From Gammaproteobacteria bacterium (GTDB lineage: Bacteria; Pseudomonadota; Gammaproteobacteria; DSM-16500), in contig JABDBD010000013.1 of NCBI GenBank assembly GCA_013288815.1, positions 1-60,826 on the forward strand: DNA of 60,826 nucleotides, in the 5' to 3' direction. Of the stretch, positions 26,362-35,009 are shown one piece after another. Under the pieces are notes generated by a model. That model saw only the letters and a program-made list of their open reading frames with translations, did no database searches and was not told the origin of the DNA. Position 1 is the stretch's first letter. Each line of letters starts with the position of its first letter. A program made the position numbers and the translations under genes.

Positions 26362-28171
26362 GAAAACGAAATCAAAGCAAAAAGACAACAAATTTGTTGT
26401 CAAAAACAAAGAAGAAAATCAAAGCATAACAACTTATTCTTCGGCCTATGAAGGGCAGTCGTATGACATTATGCTGCATGCCTGGCTGGGAAGGTTTACT
26501 TGCTGGTTGTCACCGGCATCATTGGGGATGGCTGCTTTTGATTGGCTGTCCCACTTTTTATTGTCACCTGCAAAACAAGTTAATCTTGTTAAAAGTGCTA
26601 ACGAAAGTGCTGCGCGATTTGCTTTGCAAATGGCAGCAAACACTGGATTAGCATATTGTCCAAATGAATTAGTCTGCATTCAGCACGTTCAACGAGATCC
26701 TCGTTTTAAAGATACTGCCTGGGATATCTTTCCGTTTAACGTATATTCACAAGTGTTTTTGATGTGTGAGAAGTGGTGTAATGAAGCGACGACAGGAACA
26801 AAAGGTGTTTGGAAGCATCATGAAGATGTATTGAATTTTACTGTGCGACAAATGCTAGATATGTTTTCTCCTTCTAACAATCCTTTCACCAATCCGGAAA
26901 TATTATCAACCACTTTCGAGCAGGGTGGAGTAAATTTTGTGAATGGTTTTAAAAATTTTATCGAAGATTACTATCGCAGTACCTTTAAACTTCCACCGGC
27001 AGGCTCAGAAAAGTTTCGCGTAGGCGAAGATGTTGCTATCACCCCTGGAAAAGTTGTTTATCGTAATCATCTCATCGAGTTAATTCAATATGAACCAAAA
27101 ACAAAAGAGGTATACGCTGAGCCTATTTTATTTATTCCAGCATGGATTATGAAATATTATATTTTAGATCTTTCAAAGCGGAATTCCTTAGTTAGATACT
27201 TAGTCAATCATGGTCACACAGTGTTTATGATTTCTTGGAAAAATCCTGGCAGTGACGATAGAAATTTAGGAATAGAAGACTATATTCATTTAGGTATTAT
27301 GAATTCACTCAAAGTGATTGGAGATATTATTCCAGACAAAAAAATTCATGCTACTGGATATTGTCTCGGCGGAACACTATTAATGATTGCTGCGGCCGCA
27401 ATGGCTGCATTAGGAGAAGATCGATTAAAAACAGTGACTTTATTCGCTGCGCAAGTTGATTTTCAGGATCCTGGCGAGCTTTCTTTGTATATTGATCAAA
27501 GCCAAGTAAGTTATCTTGAAGATATTATGTGGGAAAAAGGCTATTTGGACGGCAATCAAATGGCGTGGGCGTTTAGTATGTTGCGATCAAATGATTTAAT
27601 TTGGTCGCGTGTGATTCACGACTATTTTTTGGGGAAACGTCGCCCTATTAATGACTTAATGGCGTGGGATCATGATACAACACGATTACCATTTAGAATG
27701 CATTCGCAATATTTGCATAGTTTGTTTTTAAATAATGATATTATTCGAGGACGCTATGAGGTTAACAAGAAACGAATTGCACTGACCGATATAAAACAAC
27801 CTGTTTTTGCGGTCGCAACACTGAAAGATCATGTCTCACCCTGGCGGTCAGTTCATAAAATAGAGCTATATACAAATACTGAAGTCACATTTTTATTAAC
27901 AAATGGTGGACATAACGCAGGTATTATTAGTGAGCCTGGGCACAAAGGCCGCAGCTATCAAATAAAAACTCGTCAGTTGGGCGAGAAGCACATGAGCTCA
28001 GATGCATGGCTAGATAAAGCGCCCAAATATGAGGGATCATGGTGGCCAGCATGGCAGGAGTGGTTAGTTAATCATTCTTCTGAAAAAATCTCCGTGCCAA
28101 ATTTAGGAGACCCTAAAAAAGAACACCCTATTTTATGTGACGCTCCTGGTACTTATGTTTTGGAAAAATAA
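26360..28171 (+). CDS. phaC: Class I poly(3-hydroxyalkanoate) synthase
   Basis: A 603-residue PHA synthase: the PhaC N-terminal domain (DPRFKDTAWDIFPFNVYSQ) and an alpha/beta-hydrolase core with lipase-box-like GYCLGG (catalytic Cys335), the acid in LKDHVSPW and the His in NGGHNAGII. SWKNPG and PAWIMKYYILDL are further family marks. It polymerises (R)-3-hydroxyacyl-CoA into granules. The length is typical of class I enzymes (about 590). phaJ begins with the base right after the stop, so they are translationally linked. A second, diverged synthase lies convergently downstream. Confidence 0.95.
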   Translation: MKTKSKQKDNKFVVKNKEENQSITTYSSAYEGQSYDIMLHAWLGRFTCWLSPASLGMAAFDWLSHFLLSPAKQVNLVKSANESAARFALQMAANTGLAYCPNELVCIQHVQRDPRFKDTAWDIFPFNVYSQVFLMCEKWCNEATTGTKGVWKHHEDVLNFTVRQMLDMFSPSNNPFTNPEILSTTFEQGGVNFVNGFKNFIEDYYRSTFKLPPAGSEKFRVGEDVAITPGKVVYRNHLIELIQYEPKTKEVYAEPILFIPAWIMKYYILDLSKRNSLVRYLVNHGHTVFMISWKNPGSDDRNLGIEDYIHLGIMNSLKVIGDIIPDKKIHATGYCLGGTLLMIAAAAMAALGEDRLKTVTLFAAQVDFQDPGELSLYIDQSQVSYLEDIMWEKGYLDGNQMAWAFSMLRSNDLIWSRVIHDYFLGKRRPINDLMAWDHDTTRLPFRMHSQYLHSLFLNNDIIRGRYEVNKKRIALTDIKQPVFAVATLKDHVSPWRSVHKIELYTNTEVTFLLTNGGHNAGIISEPGHKGRSYQIKTRQLGEKHMSSDAWLDKAPKYEGSWWPAWQEWLVNHSSEKISVPNLGDPKKEHPILCDAPGTYVLEK

Positions 28172-28672
28172 ATGACTTCTATTTCAAATAAAACATTTGA
28201 TGAAATTAAAGTGGGCGATAATTCATGTATGAAGAGAACATTAACAAAGTTTGATATTGAATTATTTGCCATTGTTTCAGGGGATGTGAATCCCGCTCAC
28301 GTTGATGCTGAGTATGCAAAAAAATCTATGTTTCATGATGTTATCGCACATGGAATGTGGACGGGTGCTTTAATATCAACAGTGTTAGGAACACAATTTC
28401 CTGGTCCGGGAACAATTTATTTGGCGCAGAATATTAAGTTTCTTAAGCCGGTGTATATTGGCGATGAAATCACTGTTAGCGTGAGAGTTGTTAAAAAATA
28501 TGTGCGAAAACCTATTCTTGTTTTGACATGTGTTTGTACGAATCAGCGTAATAAAAATGTTGCGACTGGATTTGCTAAAGTAATGGCGCCCACTCAAAAA
28601 ATAACGTGCAAGCGGATGGTGATGCCGAAGGTGACGTTGTCATCTCAGGATAACAAAATTAACGAGAATTAA
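28172..28672 (+). CDS. phaJ: MaoC-like (R)-specific enoyl-CoA hydratase
   Basis: A 166-residue hot-dog-fold protein with the (R)-hydratase 2 motif GDVNPAHVDAEYAKKSMFHD, which contains the catalytic Asp and His, then IAHGMWTGALIS and the overhanging segment FLKPVYIGDEITV. It hydrates trans-2-enoyl-CoA from beta-oxidation to (R)-3-hydroxyacyl-CoA for PhaC. It starts directly after the phaC stop. Its last 14 bases overlap the end of the convergent phaC2 gene. Confidence 0.9.
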   Translation: MTSISNKTFDEIKVGDNSCMKRTLTKFDIELFAIVSGDVNPAHVDAEYAKKSMFHDVIAHGMWTGALISTVLGTQFPGPGTIYLAQNIKFLKPVYIGDEITVSVRVVKKYVRKPILVLTCVCTNQRNKNVATGFAKVMAPTQKITCKRMVMPKVTLSSQDNKINEN

Positions 28673-30305
28673 ATAAACGCACCTTCACATAAGACCCAGG
28701 GGCATCTTCGATAACTGTCTGATTAGCAAAATGTAGCGCATCTGCAGAGCAGAGCTCTCCAGAATATTTTACTAACCATTTTTCCCAATCATTCCACCAA
28801 GATCCCGTATGAAATTTAGCGGTTTTTAAAAAATTATCTGCTCTTTTGATTCTCGCAGTATTAGTCCAGTACCCATATTTATTTTTATGAGGTGGATTAA
28901 TAACGCCAGCGACATGACCAGAGCTTGCTAGCACGAACTTCACTGGTCCTCCTAGGTTTTGTTTGCTCTTGTAGCAAGTTGTCCATGGTACAATATGATC
29001 ATCATGTGTTGCTAAAAAGTAACTTGGAATGGTAATGTTAGCAAGATCTAATGGTGTGTCGCCTAAGCTGATTTGATTGCGTTTAACTAGGTGATTGTTT
29101 AAGTACATATTACGTAAATAAAAACTATGTACTTTTTCCGGAATGTTCGTTGCGTCAGAATTCCAATGTAATAAATCAAATGCTTTCGGTTTTTGCCCTT
29201 TCAAATAATTGTTAATAAATGAAGACCAAATTAAATCATTTGCACGCAAGGAATTAAATACCGCAGCCATGATGTTACCATCAAGATATCCGTTTGTTTT
29301 CATATGATCTTCGAGAAAAGAAATTTGTTTTTCATCAATGAAATTGCCTAATTCACCGGGTTCAGAAAAATCCAGTAATGTTGTTAAGAAGGTAGCGCTA
29401 CCAACGTATGCAAGATTATGTTTAGCCAGATAGGCTAACGTACAAGCAAGTAATGTGCCGCCCACACAATAGCCTAGTGCATTGATAGTATCTGCGTTAA
29501 TCAATTTTTTTATAATATCGAATGCTGTTAGAGGACCTTCAACCATATAATTTTCAAATTGTTTATCTCTGTGAAGGCTTGTTGGATTTACCCACGAAAT
29601 CATGAAAACAGTCACGCCGTTCCCAACTAACCATTTTACAAATGAATTTTCAGGTTGTAAGTCGAGAATGTAATACTTGTTAATCCAAGGCGGAATGATC
29701 AGCAATGGATTCTGATAAATTTTTTGAGTAGTCGGTGAATATTGAATAAGTTGCATTAAATCATTTTGATAAATCACTTTGCCAGGGGTGCAAGCAATGT
29801 TTTCACCAACTTTGAACACATCAAAATCCGCTATTTTAATAGTGGATCCGTGCGATATATCTTCTAGAAATTGTTTTAAGCCATCAACAAGATTAGCACC
29901 ATTCGTTTCAAATGTTTTTGATAGAACATCAGGGTTGATGTTTACAAAATTGGTCGGGGCTGATGCATCAATAAATTGCTGCGTATAAAAATGCAATTTC
30001 TTCGCAAGTTTTTCATCGTGCTCTGCGATATCAGAAATGAATTTTTCAATGTGTGTAGCAAATAAAAAATAGCATTGCTTAATTGTATTTAAAACTACAT
30101 TGTCTTGCCAGTCAGCATGTTGAAATCGTTTATCAAAGGTGTTTGGATGCTCAGTCGGTGAATTTTGCCATATATTTAAATAATCATGAAAATATTGCGT
30201 TTGATTATTAAAGACTTTTGTTGGATTATTTAAAATAAGTTTTGAGGTATCATTCCATGCATCAATCAAATGATGAATCATAAAATCAATTGGTTTGCCT
30301 TCCAT
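28659..30305 (-). CDS. Second poly(3-hydroxyalkanoate) synthase
   Basis: A 548-residue PhaC homologue with the full catalytic set: GYCVGG (Cys280), the Asp in THDDHIVPW and the His in ASSGHVAGVI, plus SWVNPTS and PPWINKYYILDL. The N-terminus is shorter and different from that of the other synthase (it lacks DPRFKD; HADWQDN is the nearest match), so substrate or granule behaviour may differ. It is transcribed from the phaB side, and the large palindrome at 30333-30510 ends 28 bp before its ATG. Its 3' end overlaps phaJ by 14 bp. Confidence 0.93.
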   Translation of the reverse strand: MEGKPIDFMIHHLIDAWNDTSKLILNNPTKVFNNQTQYFHDYLNIWQNSPTEHPNTFDKRFQHADWQDNVVLNTIKQCYFLFATHIEKFISDIAEHDEKLAKKLHFYTQQFIDASAPTNFVNINPDVLSKTFETNGANLVDGLKQFLEDISHGSTIKIADFDVFKVGENIACTPGKVIYQNDLMQLIQYSPTTQKIYQNPLLIIPPWINKYYILDLQPENSFVKWLVGNGVTVFMISWVNPTSLHRDKQFENYMVEGPLTAFDIIKKLINADTINALGYCVGGTLLACTLAYLAKHNLAYVGSATFLTTLLDFSEPGELGNFIDEKQISFLEDHMKTNGYLDGNIMAAVFNSLRANDLIWSSFINNYLKGQKPKAFDLLHWNSDATNIPEKVHSFYLRNMYLNNHLVKRNQISLGDTPLDLANITIPSYFLATHDDHIVPWTTCYKSKQNLGGPVKFVLASSGHVAGVINPPHKNKYGYWTNTARIKRADNFLKTAKFHTGSWWNDWEKWLVKYSGELCSADALHFANQTVIEDAPGSYVKVRLFNSR

Positions 30306-30332
30306 GGGTCATATTCCATTAACTTAAGTTTA

Positions 30333-30510
30333 AACCTAAATTCGGCAGTTGAAATCCCGTAAAACGGCAAAATGCTGCGAATCTAACGAGTTTTTTTGAT
30401 TTTTTTTTCTCACCGTACGGGGAGTACGGTTTCGTAAAAAAAATCAAAAAAACTCGTTACCTTCTTTGCCTTTTGCCGTTTTACGGGATTTCAACTGCCG
30501 AATTTAGGTT
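30333..30510. repeat. 178-bp three-tier near-palindrome between phaB and phaC2
   Basis: Three nested perfect inverted repeats share one centre: outer 40 bp (30333-30372 with 30471-30510), middle 23 bp (30385-30407 with 30436-30458, AT-rich with T-runs), inner 7 bp ACCGTAC (30412-30418 with 30424-30430). The outer right arm contains the phaB stop codon and last base pairs of its coding end. No clear target duplication is seen. It could be a MITE, or an RNA hairpin that controls read-through from phaB to phaC2. Confidence 0.8.
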
Positions 30511-31250
30511 AAATATTGCCCGCCATTAATCGTTAAGTTTGATCCAGTAATAAAGCCATTTTCTTCTGCGACTAAAAATCCCACTGCGCGCGCCACCTCT
30601 TCAGGCTTGCCTAAACGTCCAATAGGTATTTGTGTGATTATTTTATCGCGAATTTCTTTTGTAACAGACATCACCATGGGAGTTTCGATGTATCCTGGTG
30701 AGATGGTGTTGACAGTAATACCTCTGCGAGCAACTTCTTGTGCTAAGCTCTTGGTAAAGCCATGAACTCCCGCTTTAGACGCAGCATAGTTGGCTTGTCC
30801 GAATTGACCTTTCTGGCCGTTAATAGAAGAGATGTTGACAATGCGTCCGTATCTTCTCTCAATCATTCCGTTAATAATATGTCGCGTCACATTGAAGATG
30901 CTATCAAGATTTGTTTGTAAGACATCTTTCCATTGCGTTAAATTCATTTTATGAAATTGTACATCTCGAGTGATACCGGCATTGTTAACTAAAATATCGA
31001 TATGACCGAATTCAGATTCAATATCTTTTATCATTTTTTCACAGGAATCAAAATTGGTGACATCGACGTAACTTGCTGCAACAAGATAACCTAATTGCTG
31101 CTGTTCATTTTGCCAGGTTTTTGCTGCGTCATGATCACCATTGCGATTATAGCTTGCTATCACTACGGCGCCAGATTGACTGAGATGTTGACAGATCGCA
31201 GTGCCGATTCCACCCATGCCACCAGTTACTAATGCAATTCTGTTTTTCAT
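30504..31250 (-). CDS. phaB: Acetoacetyl-CoA reductase
   Basis: Start set at ATG 31250 (MKNRIALVTGG); GGGAGG lies at 31263-31268, and in-frame codons further upstream add only a non-conserved leader. The 248-residue product is a short-chain dehydrogenase with cofactor motif TGGMGGIGTAI, NNAGITRD, and the catalytic Ser-Tyr-Lys in NISSINGQKGQFGQANYAASKAG. The last two fit PhaB (NADPH-dependent reduction of acetoacetyl-CoA to (R)-3-hydroxybutyryl-CoA), as does PGYIETPM. Upstream of phaC2 on the same strand, with the 178-bp palindrome in between and covering its stop codon. No phaA thiolase is in the window. Confidence 0.93.
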   Translation of the reverse strand: MKNRIALVTGGMGGIGTAICQHLSQSGAVVIASYNRNGDHDAAKTWQNEQQQLGYLVAASYVDVTNFDSCEKMIKDIESEFGHIDILVNNAGITRDVQFHKMNLTQWKDVLQTNLDSIFNVTRHIINGMIERRYGRIVNISSINGQKGQFGQANYAASKAGVHGFTKSLAQEVARRGITVNTISPGYIETPMVMSVTKEIRDKIITQIPIGRLGKPEEVARAVGFLVAEENGFITGSNLTINGGQYLT

Positions 31251-31646
31251 AGAGAAAATTATCCTCCCTGATAATAGAGTCTGTTGACAATTGGTGAACG
31301 TTAGTATTGAGTGTTTGACTGAGATGCGCGAATACATATATCTTCAGTTTTCTCTTATATATGATAGCTCGCTTTAGGAATATAAAGATAAGGTGTGTTT
31401 ACTAAACATGACTAGGGTTTACCCTGGTTGTGATATGTAATCGATGGAGCGACGTATGTTAGTCGTAGCACTCCTCGAATAGCAAAAAAAGGTTGCGAAG
31501 CAACATTAAAGCCCGGATTATAACGTCACGCTGTCAAAATACAGGCAATATGTGCATGTGTAGCGCAAAAATTAAGTATTGATAAATTGCTCAAATAGTT
31601 GCATATTAGTGTTCCATCTTGATTATTTTTTTTTGGAGTAGGACTT
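31251..31646. other. 396-bp intergenic region between divergent phaB and lipoprotein genes
   Basis: It contains the phaB leader with GGGAGG, a 5-bp dyad AGGGT-TT-ACCCT (31414-31425), a small GTTGC-GAA-GCAAC hairpin near 31490, and the lipoprotein promoter listed separately. I see no tRNA, conserved small RNA or gene in it. Confidence 0.5.
31579..31607 (+). promoter_or_regulatory. Promoter of the lipoprotein gene
   Basis: TTGATA (31579-31584) and CATATT (31602-31607) are 17 bp apart, and GGAG (31635-31638) lies 8 bp before ATG 31647. Confidence 0.5.
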
Positions 31647-31898
31647 ATGAAAATTCAATACAAAGGGATATTGTTAGGTTTTGTGGTAACCGGTTTATCT
31701 ATGTTAACAGCTTGTAGCACAACACCAGCGACTGTTGCTATGCCAGCTGCTCAAACTGTTTCGAGCGTAGCGCCAGCGCCAGCACCAAAAGTTCATAAAC
31801 ATAAACACAAAAAAGCAGTGAAAGCGACAACGGTCTCCGATGCTGGCACGAAAGATCAGCCAAAAGCAACTACGGGTGATGCGAGTGAGTCTTACTAG
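31647..31898 (+). CDS. Small lipoprotein with Lys/His-rich segment
   Basis: An 83-residue protein with a lipoprotein signal peptide and lipobox LTAC (Cys23), followed by a Thr/Ala/Pro-rich linker, a basic segment KVHKHKHKKAVKA and an acidic end. No folded domain is visible. It could anchor to the outer or inner membrane and bind metal, peptidoglycan or nucleic acid through the basic patch; this is inference. It has its own promoter and stands alone. Confidence 0.7.
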   Translation: MKIQYKGILLGFVVTGLSMLTACSTTPATVAMPAAQTVSSVAPAPAPKVHKHKHKKAVKATTVSDAGTKDQPKATTGDASESY

Positions 31899-31924
31899 TT
31901 TCACAGATTGTATTGTAGATAGAA

Positions 31925-31988
31925 AGATCCTTTGTTTTGCTCGCAATGACATGCTAGCTGCTGTCATCCTGAGTGTAGCGAAGGATCT
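31925..31988. repeat. Imperfect inverted repeat of the GTCATCCTGAG...GAAGGATCT type
   Basis: AGATCCTT (31925-31932) pairs with AAGGATCT (31981-31988), and ATGACA pairs with TGTCAT nearer the centre around GCTAGC, with poorer pairing between. TGTCATCCTGAG...GAAGGATCT is a dispersed intergenic repeat I recognise from several obligate or facultative intracellular bacteria. It lies between the lipoprotein gene and the end of the Cys-rich protein gene. Confidence 0.5.
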
Positions 31989-32023
31989 CGCTTTTTGGGG
32001 CCGAAAACCAATTGTCAACAGCC

Positions 32024-32395
32024 CTAACAACTAAAATCTTCCGGATAGCTCAACACAACCTGTTTATCACGTGTAACTTGGTTTTTTGATTGGCAGACTC
32101 TCTGCGTTGTAAAAAAGTCTAAAAACATCGGGTGGTTATTGACTTGGCTGCACGTATCTTCTGCGTGTGGATGCATAAATAAGGTTTCAGTAGGGTCGGT
32201 AGCACAATTTGCTAGGGTTTCAGCATCCTTATTCGGATTTTGCGAACAAAGTGGAACAACTAAATCGCCAATCCAAGCTCTTGTATTTAATTTAAGAAAA
32301 TCATCAGTTGAATGATTGATAATTTTAAAAGAACAGTCTGCATATAAGCTGCTGCAACATAACAAAGTGAATGCCAGCGTTGTCATTTTTTTCAT
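32024..32395 (-). CDS. Small exported Cys-rich protein
   Basis: I choose ATG 32395, 5 bp after GGAGG; a GTG at 32401 would overlap the ribosome site. The product is about 123 residues with a signal peptide (MKKMTTLAFTLLCCSSLYA) and a mature part with six cysteines, which suggests three disulfides. FKIINHSTDDFLKLNTRAWIGD and VVLSYPEDFSC are strand-like. No family recognised. A GACCC-GAT-GGGTC mini-hairpin (32407-32419) lies just upstream of the ribosome site. Confidence 0.65.
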   Translation of the reverse strand: MKKMTTLAFTLLCCSSLYADCSFKIINHSTDDFLKLNTRAWIGDLVVPLCSQNPNKDAETLANCATDPTETLFMHPHAEDTCSQVNNHPMFLDFFTTQRVCQSKNQVTRDKQVVLSYPEDFSC

Positions 32396-32484
32396 AAACA
32401 CCTCCAGACCCGATGGGTCGTGTATAACAAGTTAAAGATAACTCACAATATCATCTTCATGACAAAAACCAATTCTTGTGATTT

Positions 32485-34689
32485 TCAATGCAATACCATC
32501 TCTACAACCGTTTGAACGATCTCATCGCAACTTGGCAAAACATATTCCCACGCTTGTCCTAGCGGGATAAAGCAATCTTTCGCGGTGATGCGCTTCAGTT
32601 TAGGTAGCGGAGAGAGTTGTTCGACGAACAGGCTCATTAACGCTTCACTGAGAGAGCCTGTTTTTCGACACTCATCCACAATTAAAATGTGCTGACAATC
32701 ATTAACAGCATTAATGAGCGCTTGTTCGGGCAGTGGTGCAAGCCAGCGCAAATCGATAATTTTAATTTGGATGTTATGCTTATCTCGCAGAATTTTTTCA
32801 GCTTGGCGCGATAGATAATATCCATTGCCATAGGTTACAATGGCAAGAGTTTTGCTGTCTCCCCAAATCCCAATGTCGTTTAATTGTAACATTTCATTGG
32901 GTGCGGGATATTCATGTAACCACAAGTGATCCTCAGCCGCATGTAAATCGCGCGTCATATATAATGCGATAGGCTCTAAAAACACAACAATACGTTGTTC
33001 TAAATAGGCAAGCTCTAAACATTTTCGCAAGAGTAAAACAGCATCTCGTCCATTCGAAGGACATGCAATAATAATACCCGGAACATCACGTAACACAGCG
33101 ATTGAATTGTCATTATGAAAATGTCCGCCAAAACCTTTTTGATAAGCTAATCCTGCGATGCGTAACACCATCGGATTCGTAAATTGACCTTTCGAAAAAA
33201 ATGATAAGGTTGCAGCTTCACCACGCAGTTGATCTTCAGCGTTATGGTAATAAGCTAAAAATTGAATTTCCGGAATAGGAATAAAGCCATTGTGCGCAAG
33301 TCCAATCGCATGACCTAAAATAGTGGTTTCATCGAGTAATGAATCAAACACTCTGCGCTTTCCAAAACGCTGCACTAAGTCTGCCGTGACACGATAAACA
33401 CCGCCTTTTTTCGCTACATCCTCACCAAATAAAACGGTATTGGGATATCGCAGCATTAAATCGGTTAATGCATAATTGATGTTTTGGCAAAGATTTCGTT
33501 TTTGAGAAAGGTTAGCCCATTCTTTTCCAAATATTTTTTCGCGTGCGGTATGATCGGGTTGTTTGGGTAGGGGTATGTTTAATGCAGGAGGCAATATAGA
33601 TTCCATCACTTCTGCTGCGGTTTGTAACTTGGGACGTTTGATAGCGCGCTCTGCTGCTGCTCTGACTTGTTCTGCAATATCACGATATTGGTCTATGATT
33701 TCTTGATTTGATAATAATTGGTTCTCAATTACAATCCGTGCAGTATGCAACAATGGATCTTGTAATTCTGTCTGTGCGATATCCGTTTCGCTACGATAGT
33801 GTTGCTCGATATCCGAACCTGCATGCCCCATTAAGCGTACGCATCGCATGTGCAAAAAGACGGGTTTTTTGAGTGTTCTTGCGATGTGCTCAGCTTGCTT
33901 CGCGCGTAAATAGACATCTGCTATATTCAACCCGTCTGCAGATAAATAATGCCATTGTTTACGCAGCGAAATATTATTTTCAACCCAGTGCTCTGGTGTA
34001 CTCACTGAAATTCCAATACGATTATCTTCACAAACTAAAATCAAGGGTAGTGGAATATTGCCTGTGCGTATCCATTCTGCTGCGTTCAGTGCACCCTGTG
34101 TGACAGAATGATTTAACGACGCATCACCCATGCTGCACAGAATGATACTATCATGCGGTAATTTATTAGGTATCGATAATTCTTTTGCTAAGTTAATTGA
34201 AAACGCAGCGCCAACGGCCTTGGGAGCCTGGCTCGCAATCGTTGATGTTTGTGGCGGAACAAATCCTGGAAAACTTCCAAAGACTTTGTGTCGTCCACCC
34301 GAAATTGCATCTTCGCTAGAAGCAATAAATGATAACATCAATTCATAAATCGGATCTGTTTGTGGCAATTTTTTGAGACGCTCAACCATCAATGCGCCGC
34401 TACGATAATGCAAAAATGCCATGTCTGTTAAGCGTAACACTCGGCCTATCGCTGCGTTGCCTTCGTGACCGCTGCTGCCAATGGTGTAATACGATAAATT
34501 TTTATTTTTTAAATGACGCGCTTCTAGGTCTAAATGTCTAGAAATCAATTGTGAGGTAAATAAATCAAGTAAGTTGTTTTTATCTAATCCTGCCTCTTCC
34601 AGTGTTGTTGCAGAACGTGCCTGAGGTAGGTCATTTTGTGTGACTTTTTCAATAAAATTTTCATCAACAACTTTTGCTCGATTTAACAT
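32485..34689 (-). CDS. Fused alpha/beta 2-oxoacid dehydrogenase E1 component
   Basis: The 734-residue chain joins an E1-alpha half (residues 1 to about 370; HYRSGAL, GRHKVFGSFPG, the thiamine-diphosphate motif GDASLNHS...EDNRIGIS) to an E1-beta half (about 390-734; LFGEDVAKKGGVYRVT, DSLLDETTILGHAIG, PEIQFLAYYHNA, KIIDLRWLAPLPEQAL). In most bacteria these are separate chains for branched-chain 2-oxoacid or pyruvate dehydrogenase. The TPP motif has Ala in place of the usual second Gly. No E2 or E3 gene is in the window, so the substrate cannot be fixed; 2-oxoisovalerate-type oxidation is likeliest. Confidence 0.85.
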   Translation of the reverse strand: MLNRAKVVDENFIEKVTQNDLPQARSATTLEEAGLDKNNLLDLFTSQLISRHLDLEARHLKNKNLSYYTIGSSGHEGNAAIGRVLRLTDMAFLHYRSGALMVERLKKLPQTDPIYELMLSFIASSEDAISGGRHKVFGSFPGFVPPQTSTIASQAPKAVGAAFSINLAKELSIPNKLPHDSIILCSMGDASLNHSVTQGALNAAEWIRTGNIPLPLILVCEDNRIGISVSTPEHWVENNISLRKQWHYLSADGLNIADVYLRAKQAEHIARTLKKPVFLHMRCVRLMGHAGSDIEQHYRSETDIAQTELQDPLLHTARIVIENQLLSNQEIIDQYRDIAEQVRAAAERAIKRPKLQTAAEVMESILPPALNIPLPKQPDHTAREKIFGKEWANLSQKRNLCQNINYALTDLMLRYPNTVLFGEDVAKKGGVYRVTADLVQRFGKRRVFDSLLDETTILGHAIGLAHNGFIPIPEIQFLAYYHNAEDQLRGEAATLSFFSKGQFTNPMVLRIAGLAYQKGFGGHFHNDNSIAVLRDVPGIIIACPSNGRDAVLLLRKCLELAYLEQRIVVFLEPIALYMTRDLHAAEDHLWLHEYPAPNEMLQLNDIGIWGDSKTLAIVTYGNGYYLSRQAEKILRDKHNIQIKIIDLRWLAPLPEQALINAVNDCQHILIVDECRKTGSLSEALMSLFVEQLSPLPKLKRITAKDCFIPLGQAWEYVLPSCDEIVQTVVEMVLH

Positions 34690-35009
34690 AAGCGTCCTTT
34701 ATAAATCTGAAAAAAATGCAGTACACAATACAACAAACTGGGATGTTTATACAGTATGAAAAACATGTCATTTTCGACCCGCCTTCGCGAGGGAAACTTC
34801 TGTGCGAATCCATTACAAGCAGAAATACTCTCTTAATCTATCAGGTTCATTAATTGATCTAACTATTTGAAAAGCATGAGAAATATAAAAATTGATTTGC
34901 GGCAAGATTGAAGCTGTCTCAATACAATTGCTATGAGTAATTACATTGAAAATAACACTAATCTAAAGTAACATCCCTCCCTCTTATTTTTTATTGAGTT
35001 GATCAGTAT
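34690..35009. other. 320-bp intergenic region between divergent genes
   Basis: This AT-rich gap should hold promoters for the E1 gene (minus) and the Ulp1-like gene (plus). I see a small GC-rich hairpin-like sequence CCCGCCTTCGCGAGGG near 34780 but no gene, repeat or convincing promoter pair. Confidence 0.4.

Noticed and set aside
28659..28672. 14-bp overlap of phaJ and phaC2 ends, considered as a frameshift or truncation of either gene
   Set aside because: Both proteins end with plausible family C-termini; short convergent overlaps are normal.
31440..31500. GGAG-CGAC...GTCG...CTCC foldable sequence, considered as a small RNA or terminator
   Set aside because: Pairing is broken by a bulge, no U-tract follows on either strand in the right place, and no known RNA family is recognised.
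32407..32419. GACCC-GAT-GGGTC mini-hairpin just before the ribosome site of the Cys-rich protein, considered as RNA thermometer
   Set aside because: The stem is only 5 bp and does not include the ribosome site or start codon.
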